Both the position numbers and the translations under genes were made by a program. Under the pieces are notes generated by a model. The model did no database searches. It saw only the letters and a list, made by a program, of their open reading frames with translations, and was not told where the DNA came from. 64,000 nt of DNA from Acutalibacter muris (GTDB lineage Bacteria > Bacillota > Clostridia > Oscillospirales > Acutalibacteraceae): positions 3,038,001-3,102,000 of the forward strand of contig NZ_CP021422.1 in assembly GCF_002201475.1 (NCBI RefSeq), given 5' to 3'. Positions 16,095-24,524 of this stretch are shown piece by piece; positions within the stretch are counted from its first letter, which is position 1, and every line of letters starts with the position of its first letter.

Positions 16095-19000
16095 ATGGGC
16101 TCCTCCTTATTGTCCATTCTCTTTTCTATCTCCGCCATGGCCTCCTTTTGACTAAGGCGTTCGTTCTCTATGTCCCTGTCGGAGAGCTCCCGGCCGCAGA
16201 CGGCGGCATAGGGGCAATACTCACAGGCGCTGCGGTTCTTCATGTTGGGCTTTGCGGCGGCCTGCCCCCGGAGCAGCTCCCGGCCCATGGTGGCTATCAA
16301 GCGCCTGGAATACTCCAGTACCCTAATAAGCTCCCCCTCTGAGAGCACTGAGCTGTGGCTGTCCGGCGTGCCGTCCTTTTTCAGCGCCGCCGGTATGAAC
16401 ACCCCCTTGGCCCCCGCCTCCATTGCGGTTATTATCTCGCTGTCGGAGAGCACCAGGCCGCTCATGCGCAGCTGCCTGAGCTCCGCCTTCTCTATCTCCT
16501 CGGGGGCCGCGCCCCGCTGGGCGCTTACGTTGGGTTCCGCCGCCGGGACATAAAGTATGCCCGCCGGGAAACGCCGCCCGTCCTGTACCAGCGCCGCCAG
16601 GTATATCAGCATCTGCATATTGAGCCCATACAGCACGTCCCCAAGCCTAAAGTCCTTGCCCCCGGTCTTATAATCTATCACCCTCACATAGCTTCTCCCC
16701 CCGGGGTAGTGCAGGACGTCCACCCGGTCGATGGTGCCGCCCACGGTGACTACATCTCCGTCCCCGGTCTCCACCCTGAGGGTGGGCGCGTCCCGGCCCA
16801 GCTTCATCTCCGTGTGCTCCGGGACAAATTGGCTCTGGGCCAGCTCCAGCTCTAAGTGGCGTATGAGCTTATGGGCAGAGGCCCCCATGCGCCCCAGCCT
16901 GTACCGCTGGCGGCTTGAGAGCTGCTCCATGCCGCCCAGGTTCTCCCCGGCATACTCCTCTATCCGCCGGTCGATAAAATCCCGGAGTTCGTCCTCCGTC
17001 CAGCCCCCGCGCACCTCCCGGGGCTGTGAAAACACCTTTTCCAGCAGGTAGTGCATAAGGGTGCCGTATTGCAGCACGTCCACCTCCGCCGGGCGGCGCT
17101 CCCTGGCGTTCAGGCCGTAGCGGCAGAAGTATTTGAAGGGACAGCTATGGAAGGTCTCTATCTGGGTGGGCGAGAGAAAAATACGCTCGCCGTATACCCT
17201 CTTAGCCAAAGCCGGGTCCCGAAGCCGCTGGGGACGCTGCCCCGCCGCCCGCTCCAGGGCCTCCAGCCGCCCGGCCTGGCCCGGGTCCTCCCGGACAAAC
17301 CTGCGCAGGGCCTCCGCCGCCGGGGTCCGCTCCCGCCAGCGGGCAGCCATCCGGGAGAAGGCCGCCTCCCGGGAATTCGCGAAGAAACTCTCCGGAAGCT
17401 CCTGCTCCGGCCGGAGGGTGGGGAACACCCCCCGCACCCCGACGATAAGCTCGCTGGGCTCCTTGTCCTCTCCCCCGGCGCTCATGGGCCAGGACAGTAT
17501 AAGCCCTTCACTTGCAAGGCACGCCACGGAATATGCAAGGTAGCGTTCCTCAATGGCCCTCTGCTCCAGGGGGTCCCCCAGGGGCAGCCGAAGCTCTATC
17601 AGTTCCCGGCGCTCCGCGTCGGAAAACACCCCGGCAGCCTTGGGGTTCTGGGGGAAATCCCCCTGGGTGACCCCCATCAGGAACACCACCCGGGGCGCGG
17701 TCTGCCGCACCTGCTCGGCGGTGCCGAAGATCACCTGGTCGGCGGTCTCGGGGATATCGGACACGTCCTCCGCCGAGAGCACCTCCTTTAAAAGCCGGTA
17801 GTACCGCTCCCGGGTGGTCCTCCTGTCCCCCAAAATGCTGTGCAGCTGGTCCAGGGTCTCCATCAACAGGTCCCATACCCTGAGCTGCCGGGCGGCTATG
17901 GCGTCCTCCCCGGCAAGCTCTAACTGCCGGCAGTATTCCGGGAGCGTTTCCTCAAGTCCGAAGCTTATAAGCAGGTCATAGCAGGCCTGACTCATCTCTG
18001 CCCCGGAGCAGTCCGCAGTGGCGGCGGCAAAGGCCTCCAGTGGCGGGACAAGCCGGGCGCGCAGGGCGTTCAGCCGGGAAAGCTCCAACCCGTCCTCCTC
18101 TGTCATCTCCCAGCCAAAGCCCCTGGGGTGGCGCGCAAAGCTCTCCCTCCAGGCGGGGCCGGATAGCCTCCACAGGTAGGCATAGTTCTCAAGGTCCGAA
18201 ATCTCCGCCGCCGTAAAGCCCGACACCCCGGTCTTTAAAAGCTCCAGCAGCTCCTCGGTGGCAAGCCCGCTCTGCACCGCCTCGAAGGCCCCCAGCAGGA
18301 ACCGTGTAACCGGCTCCGCGTCCACCCGCACCGGCTGGGACATGAAGCAGGGGATATCCCGCTTTTTCAAGGCCACGTCCAGGCTGCCGTAATACTGCGA
18401 AGGATTGCGGCAGATGATGGTGATATCCTTATAGCGAAGCCCCTCCATTACCAGCCGCCGTATGCTTGCGGCTACGAACTCGCTCTCGTCGAACACGTCC
18501 CGGGCCCGGTACAGGGTCAGGCCCTCGTGGTCGGGGGAGGTCAGGACCTCCTCGGGGCAGAAGATCTGGGCCTCTAAAAGCTTCAGGTTCTCGTTGTGAA
18601 AGCGCGGGGACCTTATGAGGGTCACCGGGGGCAGAACCTCCACCCCCTGCTCCCCGGCTATGGCGGTAAGCTGGCGTCGGGTGCGGTCCACCAGGGCGAA
18701 CAGACCCGCGTCCTCCTTTGAGAGCCCGTCGGTGCAGAGGGAGACCAGCACCCTGTCCGCCTGGGTCATGAGCCTTGAGAGCACCTTCAGTTCCTGCTGT
18801 GTAAACCCCTCGAAGGAGTCCACGGCAACGGTGCACCCGGAGAAGCTGTCCGCGCCCTCGAGGGCCTCATAGAGCCTCGTCAGGTCGTCCCGGCTGTCCA
18901 GGTAAGAGGCGGCCACCAGCGCGTCATAGGCGGCATAGACAGCCGAGAGCTCCCGGAGCTTTTGGGCGAGCCCCCGACTTTTAAGGCCCATGGCCGCGCC

Positions 19001-19414
19001 GGTCAGGTCCTCCGGGGTGATGCCGCACATTTTCAGCTCGTCCACGGCGGTGAGCATAAGCTCCGTCATGCGCCCGGATTTGACAGCGCTTCTGTACACC
19101 TCCAGCCCCTCCTCGCAGGCGGCCAGGGCCGAGGACATGAGTATGCGCCGGCCCCCGTCGGTGAGCCTGTGGCCCGCAAGGCCCCCCAGCCGGTGGAACA
19201 CGGACTCCGCCAGCCGGGTAAAGCTGTACACGCCGATGGCGCCCGCCCTCTGGGGCCCCGCCAGGCGCAGCATGGCCTTTTCGGTCTCGAAGGTAAACTG
19301 CTCCGGGACCAGCATTATACATTTCGAGTCTCCGGAGAGGGCGCGGTCCGCAAGGGCCCGCCGCAGGTATTCGGTTTTCCCGCTTCCGGCGCGGCCGAGT
19401 ATGAACTGGAGCAT
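16091..19414 (-). CDS. addB: ATP-dependent helicase/nuclease subunit B
   Basis: The 1107-residue protein starts with the Walker A motif GRAGSGKT (7-14). It ends in a PD-(D/E)XK nuclease domain with RVIDYKTGG and the four iron-sulphur cysteines: FHSCPFKYFC upstream and C-x2-C-x5-C in CEYCPYAAVC. AddB with AddA forms the RecBCD-like enzyme that resects double-strand breaks to Chi and loads RecA. The length fits clostridial AddB. The partner addA, which usually overlaps its 3' end, is not in the window. A small membrane gene takes that place, so addA must be elsewhere or the system is unusual. Confidence 0.93.
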   Translation of the reverse strand: MLQFILGRAGSGKTEYLRRALADRALSGDSKCIMLVPEQFTFETEKAMLRLAGPQRAGAIGVYSFTRLAESVFHRLGGLAGHRLTDGGRRILMSSALAACEEGLEVYRSAVKSGRMTELMLTAVDELKMCGITPEDLTGAAMGLKSRGLAQKLRELSAVYAAYDALVAASYLDSRDDLTRLYEALEGADSFSGCTVAVDSFEGFTQQELKVLSRLMTQADRVLVSLCTDGLSKEDAGLFALVDRTRRQLTAIAGEQGVEVLPPVTLIRSPRFHNENLKLLEAQIFCPEEVLTSPDHEGLTLYRARDVFDESEFVAASIRRLVMEGLRYKDITIICRNPSQYYGSLDVALKKRDIPCFMSQPVRVDAEPVTRFLLGAFEAVQSGLATEELLELLKTGVSGFTAAEISDLENYAYLWRLSGPAWRESFARHPRGFGWEMTEEDGLELSRLNALRARLVPPLEAFAAATADCSGAEMSQACYDLLISFGLEETLPEYCRQLELAGEDAIAARQLRVWDLLMETLDQLHSILGDRRTTRERYYRLLKEVLSAEDVSDIPETADQVIFGTAEQVRQTAPRVVFLMGVTQGDFPQNPKAAGVFSDAERRELIELRLPLGDPLEQRAIEERYLAYSVACLASEGLILSWPMSAGGEDKEPSELIVGVRGVFPTLRPEQELPESFFANSREAAFSRMAARWRERTPAAEALRRFVREDPGQAGRLEALERAAGQRPQRLRDPALAKRVYGERIFLSPTQIETFHSCPFKYFCRYGLNARERRPAEVDVLQYGTLMHYLLEKVFSQPREVRGGWTEDELRDFIDRRIEEYAGENLGGMEQLSSRQRYRLGRMGASAHKLIRHLELELAQSQFVPEHTEMKLGRDAPTLRVETGDGDVVTVGGTIDRVDVLHYPGGRSYVRVIDYKTGGKDFRLGDVLYGLNMQMLIYLAALVQDGRRFPAGILYVPAAEPNVSAQRGAAPEEIEKAELRQLRMSGLVLSDSEIITAMEAGAKGVFIPAALKKDGTPDSHSSVLSEGELIRVLEYSRRLIATMGRELLRGQAAAKPNMKNRSACEYCPYAAVCGRELSDRDIENERLSQKEAMAEIEKRMDNKEEPI

Positions 19415-19470
19415 GGGGCCTCCTAAGTAGCAGTATTTTTATAATAGCAGTAATGCTATTATACAACAGT

Positions 19471-20082
19471 TCATGCCCCAGGGGCAAGCCAATTTTTCAA
19501 TTCTTCATAGAGCTCCGCCAGCTTGAAGCTCACCTGCAGGCCCTTGTCCCTTACAGCCTCCCGCTGCTCCGGGGGCAGCTCCGCCAGCACGTCCTCACCC
19601 TGGGCCGCGGGCAGGCATAGGGCCGGGAACACCACGCACCACCAGTTGTGGCCGGAGCCCTCTCCTATCACCACCCGCAGGGTCCTATACCTCCCGGCGG
19701 GCAGTGTAAAGCCCTCATACTCCCTGGTGTGGAAGAACTCGTCGGTGACGGTGACCGTGACCGCGTCTGTAAAACCATTTTCTTTTACAGCTCCCCGGGC
19801 CGCTTCGGTGATACCCTCCAGGTGGGTGCAGACAGCGGCGTTGGCCTCATACAGGCTGTCCGCCCCCTGGCACCAGCGGGCGGCCTCGTTAAGTACCGCG
19901 TCCCGGACCTTTAGCTTCAGGGACTGGTCGGCTTCGCTGTCGGAGTTTGCCACCACATGCAGGCGCAGTATGTTCTCCGGCAGCTGCTCGGCGGGTCCTG
20001 CGGCTGTGAGCCATGAAAGGGCGCAGGCTGTAGCCAGCGCGCAGAGGGCGGCTTTAAAAAGACGGTTTTGCTTCACGTTCAT
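19471..20082 (-). CDS. spoIIR: Stage II sporulation protein R
   Basis: The protein of about 203 residues has a hydrophobic N-terminal signal segment and the conserved SpoIIR motifs ILRLHVVANSDSEADQ and LKLKVRDAVL near residues 38-65. SpoIIR is secreted from the forespore into the intermembrane space and triggers SpoIIGA to process pro-sigma-E. The ATG at 20082 follows GAAAGGT; a longer frame reaches back to 20124. Its presence shows that the host belongs to an endospore-forming lineage. Confidence 0.92.
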   Translation of the reverse strand: MNVKQNRLFKAALCALATACALSWLTAAGPAEQLPENILRLHVVANSDSEADQSLKLKVRDAVLNEAARWCQGADSLYEANAAVCTHLEGITEAARGAVKENGFTDAVTVTVTDEFFHTREYEGFTLPAGRYRTLRVVIGEGSGHNWWCVVFPALCLPAAQGEDVLAELPPEQREAVRDKGLQVSFKLAELYEELKNWLAPGA

Positions 20083-20170
20083 ATTATCATACCTTTCGCC
20101 ATATTCTGGGAAAAGTATGGGCATTTGAGGCGGCTTTTATGCGGGGCTGTTCAAAACCAAAATTTTGTGG

Positions 20171-20176
20171 TATAAT
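20171..20176 (+). promoter_or_regulatory. Probable -10 box for the metal-exporter-like gene
   Basis: TATAAT stands 30 bases before the GTG/ATG region of the gene. The preceding palindrome CAAAATTTTG may be an operator. A clear -35 box is not seen. Confidence 0.45.
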
Positions 20177-20205
20177 ATGAAAAATGCTTGATATGAGGGT
20201 GGAGT

Positions 20206-21048
20206 ATGCTGGATATACTTATTGACGCGGTTATAGACTCACTAAAGACACTGCCCTTCCTCTTCGGCGCATACCTGCTCATAGAATTCCTGGAGCACAG
20301 GGCCGGCGACGGAATGGCCCGACTTTTGGCCCGGCTGGGGCCCCTGGGCCCTTTGGGCGGAGCGGCCCTGGGCTGCGTGCCCCAGTGCGGGTTCTCCGTG
20401 GCGGCGGCCAATTTCTACGCCGGGCGGCTCATCACACCGGGCACCCTTATCGCGGTGTTCCTGGCCACCTCAGACGAGGCCCTGCCCCTCCTGCTCTCAA
20501 GACCCGGGGCCGCGGGGAGCCTTTGGCCGCTGCTGGGGGTAAAGCTCTGCGCCGGGGCTGCAGCGGGAATCGCCGTGGACCTTGTGTACAGCCGGTTTCT
20601 AAAGCAGAAGCTCCGCGAGCCCTTCCAGGAGCTCTGCGAGGACTGCGGCTGTGAGGAGAAGGGCGTGTTCCGATCGGCGCTGGAGCATACGCTGAAAATA
20701 TTCCTGTTCCTGCTGGCGGTAAACGTGGCGCTGGGCTGCGCCCTCGAGCTGGTGGGAGAGGAGAACATCTCCCGCCTGCTGCTGTCGGGAAGCGTCCTTC
20801 AGCCCCTGCTCTCAGGACTCCTCGGCTTTATCCCCAACTGCGCGGCCTCGGTGATACTTACCGAGCTGTACCTGGGGGGCTCCCTGTCCTTCGGGGCGGC
20901 GGTGGCCGGGCTCTGCACCGGGGCTGGGCTGGGGCTGCTGGTGCTGTTCCGGGTAAATAAAAACTGGCGGGAGAACCTGTGCATCACCGGTGTGCTATAT
21001 GTGTCGGCGGTGGTAACCGGCACTCTCTGCCAGCTTATCCTTCCATAG
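20206..21048 (+). CDS. Putative manganese/heavy-metal exporter (ArsP_2-like, about ten helices)
   Basis: The 280-residue integral membrane protein is a two-fold repeat. Each half has a conserved small-residue segment with a cysteine: GAALGCVPQCGFSVAAANFY in the first and LLGFIPNCAASVILTELYLG in the second. This layout fits the ArsP_2-type putative manganese transporter/arsenic efflux family. A cytoplasmic loop (CEDCGCEEKG) has three cysteines that could bind metal. Substrate assignment is by family only. A strong terminator follows directly. Confidence 0.75.
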   Translation: MLDILIDAVIDSLKTLPFLFGAYLLIEFLEHRAGDGMARLLARLGPLGPLGGAALGCVPQCGFSVAAANFYAGRLITPGTLIAVFLATSDEALPLLLSRPGAAGSLWPLLGVKLCAGAAAGIAVDLVYSRFLKQKLREPFQELCEDCGCEEKGVFRSALEHTLKIFLFLLAVNVALGCALELVGEENISRLLLSGSVLQPLLSGLLGFIPNCAASVILTELYLGGSLSFGAAVAGLCTGAGLGLLVLFRVNKNWRENLCITGVLYVSAVVTGTLCQLILP

Positions 21049-21049
21049 A

Positions 21050-21080
21050 GAAAGCACCCATATGGGTGCTTTCTTTTTTT
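21050..21080 (+). terminator. Terminator between convergent transporter and ispE genes
   Basis: GAAAGCACCCA pairs with TGGGTGCTTTC, followed by seven T residues on the plus strand. The T-run overlaps the ispE stop codon. Confidence 0.92.
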
Positions 21081-21927
21081 ATATTCCAGCGCAGGGCTTG
21101 GCCAAAAATATCTTTCCCATCCCGACCATCTGCTCCATGGCCTCCCGGGCCCGCTGCTCCGTCTCGAAGATGCCGTACACGCTGGAACCGCTGCCGGTCA
21201 TCATCGCGCCCAGGGCCCCAGCGTCCGTCATGGCCCTTTTCAGCGCCCTCACCGGCGCCATGCGGAGGGTTTCGTCGAAACGGTTGGCAAGGCTCCTGCC
21301 GATACGCTTGAGGCTCCCCACAGCCATGGCCTCCAGCATCCGGGGCGTGGCCTGGATGCTTGAGAGGGGGTACTGGTCCAGAAGGGCGTAGGCCCTGGGG
21401 GTGCTCATACCAGTGGGCGGTTTGCAGACCACCAGCCAGCATTCCGGCATGGGGGCTATAGGCTCCACCTGGGCGCCGGTCCCCGTGCACCTGGCCGCGC
21501 CCCCAATAACGCAGAAGGGCACGTCCGCGCCCACCTTAACCCCCAGCTCCATGAGCTTCTCCGCCGAAAGCTTTGTCTCATACATCTCGTTAAGGCCCCG
21601 AAGCACCGCCGCCGCGTCCGCGCTGCCGCCGCCCATGCCGGAGCGGCTTGGTATGTGCTTTTTTATAAATATATACACGCCCTCGTTTTGAAGGCCCCGG
21701 TCCTCAAGAAAGAACTTCGCCGCCCGAAAAGCGGTGTTCTTACTGTCTGTGGGAAGACTCTCCCTGTTGCACTGAAGGTGCACCCCAGGCTGGCGGCTGT
21801 GCTGTATCTCCAGCTCGTCCCAGACGGATATGGTCTGCATCACCGTGTCCAAAAGGTGATAGCCGTCCTCCCGTCTGCCGACCACGTCCAGGGTAAGGTT
21901 TATCTTACCGTAGGCATTTATTTTCAT
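21079..21927 (-). CDS. ispE: 4-diphosphocytidyl-2-C-methyl-D-erythritol kinase
   Basis: The protein of about 282 residues is a GHMP kinase. It has the N-terminal AYGKINLTLDV, the ATP loop SRSGMGGGSADAAA and the C-terminal MTGSGSSVYGIF. IspE phosphorylates CDP-methylerythritol in the non-mevalonate isoprenoid pathway. The ATG at 21927 has AGGAG upstream. The preceding aminotransferase gene ends 33 bases away on the same strand, so the two may be co-transcribed. The other pathway genes, ispD and ispF, are fused at 31505. Confidence 0.95.
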   Translation of the reverse strand: MKINAYGKINLTLDVVGRREDGYHLLDTVMQTISVWDELEIQHSRQPGVHLQCNRESLPTDSKNTAFRAAKFFLEDRGLQNEGVYIFIKKHIPSRSGMGGGSADAAAVLRGLNEMYETKLSAEKLMELGVKVGADVPFCVIGGAARCTGTGAQVEPIAPMPECWLVVCKPPTGMSTPRAYALLDQYPLSSIQATPRMLEAMAVGSLKRIGRSLANRFDETLRMAPVRALKRAMTDAGALGAMMTGSGSSVYGIFETEQRAREAMEQMVGMGKIFLAKPCAGI

Positions 21928-21960
21928 AATATCAACTCCTGGCCGAAGCCCCAAAAAGCT

Positions 21961-23130
21961 CTACAGCTCCTCAAGGAACGCCCGTATTCTTGACAGGGCC
22001 TCGGTGATATGCTTTACGGAATAGCAGTAGGATATACGCACAAAGCCCTCGCCGCAGGGCCCGAAGGCGCTGCCGGGCACAACGGCCACCTGCTTGCTGT
22101 ATATGAGCCTCTCGCAGAACTCATCGGAGGTAAGGCCCGTGGACTTTACAGAGGGGAACACATAGAAGGCCCCCTTGGGCTCGAAGCATTTTAAGCCGAT
22201 CTCGTTAAGGCCGTCCACGATAAGCCTTCTCCTCATGTCGTACTGGCCCCGCATATATGCCATATCGTCGTCGCCGTTTTTTAGGGCCTCTATGGCCGCG
22301 TACTGGCTGGTGGTGGGGGCGCTCATTATGGCGAACTGGTGCAGCTTTACCATCAGGGAGATTATCTCCCTTGGCCCCGCCGCGTACCCCAGGCGCCAGC
22401 CTGTCATGGAGTGGGCCTTTGAAAAGCCGTTGACCACAATGGTCCGCTCCATCATCCCCGGCAGTGAGGAAAAGCATATATGTCCCTCCTGGGTATAGGT
22501 CAGCGCCGCGTATATCTCGTCGGAGAGCACCAGAAGGTTGTGCTTTTCCACCACCCTGGCTATCTTCAGCAGCTCCTCCCGCTCCATCACAGCCCCGGTG
22601 GGGTTGTTGGGGTAGGGCATAATGAGGAGCTTTGTCCTCTCGGTTATATGGGCCTCCAGCTCCTTTGCCGTCAGCTTAAAGCCGTTCTCCGGCCCGGTCT
22701 CTATGGTCACCGGCACCCCCCCGGCCATCTGCGCGATGGGCACATAGCACACAAAGCTGGGCTCGGGTATCAGTACCTCGTCCCCTGGGGTTATAAGGCT
22801 TCTGACGCAGAGATCTATGGCCTCTGACCCGCCCACGGTTATGAGCACCTGGCTCTCGGGCTCATACTCCACGCCGTAGTGCCGGGAAAGAAAGCTCGAG
22901 ACCTCCTGCCGCAGCTGTATAAAGCCCCTATTGGGCGTGTATCTTGTGCGACCCTTCTCAAGGGACTCTATGCCCGCCTCCCGTATGTGCCATGGGGTAT
23001 GGAAGTCCGGCTCCCCCACTGAGAGGGATATCACGTCCTCCATCTCGTTGGCTATGTCGAAGAACCGGCGTATGCCCGAGGGCTTTATCTCTTTTATAGT
23101 GGGATTCACCAGCTTATCATAATCAATCAC
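21961..23130 (-). CDS. PLP-dependent aminotransferase class I/II (PatA/AspB-like)
   Basis: The 389-residue protein has the fold-type-I signatures: SLSVGEPDFHTPWHI, PYPNNPTGAV, LSDEIYAAL and the PLP lysine in NGFSKAHSMTGWRLGYA. It transfers amino groups from an amino acid to a 2-oxo acid; the substrate (aspartate, aromatic or branched) cannot be fixed by reading. Its ATG overlaps the end of an Lrp-type regulator by eight bases, a common pairing in clostridia in which the regulator probably controls the enzyme. Confidence 0.92.
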   Translation of the reverse strand: MIDYDKLVNPTIKEIKPSGIRRFFDIANEMEDVISLSVGEPDFHTPWHIREAGIESLEKGRTRYTPNRGFIQLRQEVSSFLSRHYGVEYEPESQVLITVGGSEAIDLCVRSLITPGDEVLIPEPSFVCYVPIAQMAGGVPVTIETGPENGFKLTAKELEAHITERTKLLIMPYPNNPTGAVMEREELLKIARVVEKHNLLVLSDEIYAALTYTQEGHICFSSLPGMMERTIVVNGFSKAHSMTGWRLGYAAGPREIISLMVKLHQFAIMSAPTTSQYAAIEALKNGDDDMAYMRGQYDMRRRLIVDGLNEIGLKCFEPKGAFYVFPSVKSTGLTSDEFCERLIYSKQVAVVPGSAFGPCGEGFVRISYCYSVKHITEALSRIRAFLEEL

Positions 23131-23617
23131 AAAGGTTGCTCCCTCTCTCGTCGATTTCCTCGTAGTCGCTGTTAAAGACCACGCCGCCGTCCTTGTACTT
23201 GGTCAGCACGAAGTGGGTGGCCGTGGACAGTACGCCGTCGATGGGGGCCAGCCGCTTCTGCACGAACATCGCCACGTCCTGCATACTGCGCCCGCCAACA
23301 GTGACCGCCAGGTCATAGCCCCCGGACATAAGGTATACGCTCTCCACCTCGGGGAAGTTCATTATCCGCCCGGCTATCTCGTCAAAGCCCGTGTCCTTCT
23401 GGGGCGACACCCGCAGCTCGATAAGGGCAGCGGCCTTCTGGGTCTCGGTGCGCTCCCAGTTCACAAGGGTGTGATAGCCCTTTATAACGCCTTCCCGCTC
23501 ATACTGCTTTATGGCGCTCTCCACCGCGCCCTCCTCCTCGCCCAGCATCACGGAAAGCTGCTTGGGGGTAAGCTTCGCGTCCTCCTGCAAAAGCTCCAAA
23601 ATCTGCTCCATTGCCAT
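23123..23617 (-). CDS. Lrp/AsnC-family transcriptional regulator
   Basis: The protein of about 164 residues has an N-terminal winged HTH (ILELLQEDAKLTPKQLSVML) and a C-terminal RAM/AsnC ligand domain with VESVYLMSGGYDLAVTVGG. AAGGAG precedes the ATG at 23617 by nine bases; a GTG two codons earlier is possible. It overlaps the aminotransferase gene, and amino-acid-responsive control of that operon is inferred. Confidence 0.9.
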   Translation of the reverse strand: MAMEQILELLQEDAKLTPKQLSVMLGEEEGAVESAIKQYEREGVIKGYHTLVNWERTETQKAAALIELRVSPQKDTGFDEIAGRIMNFPEVESVYLMSGGYDLAVTVGGRSMQDVAMFVQKRLAPIDGVLSTATHFVLTKYKDGGVVFNSDYEEIDERGSNLCD

Positions 23618-23634
23618 ATTCACTCGCTCCTTTA

Positions 23635-24447
23635 TTATTCCAGCGGCAGCATTACGGGCTCGTGCTGCCTGTATAGCGCAAACTCGGTAAAGCCTATCGC
23701 CCTTGCCTCTGCCATGGCCCGGTCTATGCCCCGGCCCAGATGCTCCATGCGGTGGGAGTCGGAGCCGAAGGTCAGAAGCCTGCCCCCCAGCTCATAGTAC
23801 CGCCTAAGCAGCCCCGGCCCGGGCATGGTCTCCCCCAGCCCGTTAAAGAAGCTCGAACTGTTGACCTCAAGGGCCTTTTTGTGCTCCATAAGGCTTTTAA
23901 ATACCCCGTCGATTTTTTCATAATGCCGCTCCAGGTCAACTATAACTCCCTGCTCCCCCTGGATGTACCGCAGGGGATATGTCAGGTGGCCCAGGCTGTC
24001 AAAGCCCCCCAGTTCTATCATCTCCAAAAGCTCGTCCCAATAGGTGTCCAGAAGTCCATCTATCTCCTCCCGGGGCTTCTCCCGGCAGTCCATATAGTAG
24101 AAGTCCTCTTTATCCCGAAGGTTGTGCAGGGACCCTATCACAAAATCGTATGGATATTTCTCCACGGCCTCCCTGGCCCCCTCCGGGTTCTGGGTGGCCT
24201 GGCCCAGCTCTATGCCTTTAAGAAAGACAAGCCCCTTTGGCACACTGAGCTTCTCCATCTCCGCCCAAGCAATGGCCTGCCGCTCCCTGTACTTCCCCTC
24301 ATACTCGTTGCACTCGCAGTGGTCCGTGAGGGTATAGGCGTAAAGCCCCAGCTCCCGGGCCCGCTCCGCCATAGCCCCCGGGGAGTGCTCTCCGTCCGGG
24401 GAACAGTTGGAGTGGCTGTGGCAGTCGGAGGCGTATTTATGTTCCAT
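23635..24447 (-). CDS. PHP-domain phosphoesterase, HisJ (histidinol phosphatase)-like
   Basis: The protein of about 270 residues opens with the metal-binding PHP motif DCHSHSNCSPDGEHSP and carries LTDHCECNEY, GIELGQ and FGSDSHRMEHLG, all metal ligands of the PHP fold. Family members hydrolyse histidinol phosphate or related phosphate esters. No other histidine genes are near, so the substrate is open. The start at 24447 has GAGGTG seven bases upstream. The gene runs in the same direction as the Lrp gene, with a gap of 17 bases. Confidence 0.82.
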   Translation of the reverse strand: MEHKYASDCHSHSNCSPDGEHSPGAMAERARELGLYAYTLTDHCECNEYEGKYRERQAIAWAEMEKLSVPKGLVFLKGIELGQATQNPEGAREAVEKYPYDFVIGSLHNLRDKEDFYYMDCREKPREEIDGLLDTYWDELLEMIELGGFDSLGHLTYPLRYIQGEQGVIVDLERHYEKIDGVFKSLMEHKKALEVNSSSFFNGLGETMPGPGLLRRYYELGGRLLTFGSDSHRMEHLGRGIDRAMAEARAIGFTEFALYRQHEPVMLPLE

Positions 24448-24524
24448 AGCCATGCACCTCTTTTGCAAATTCGTGACGTACATTATAGCACATTTGGGTG
24501 GCGCAGGTCAAGGGCCGGGGGCCA

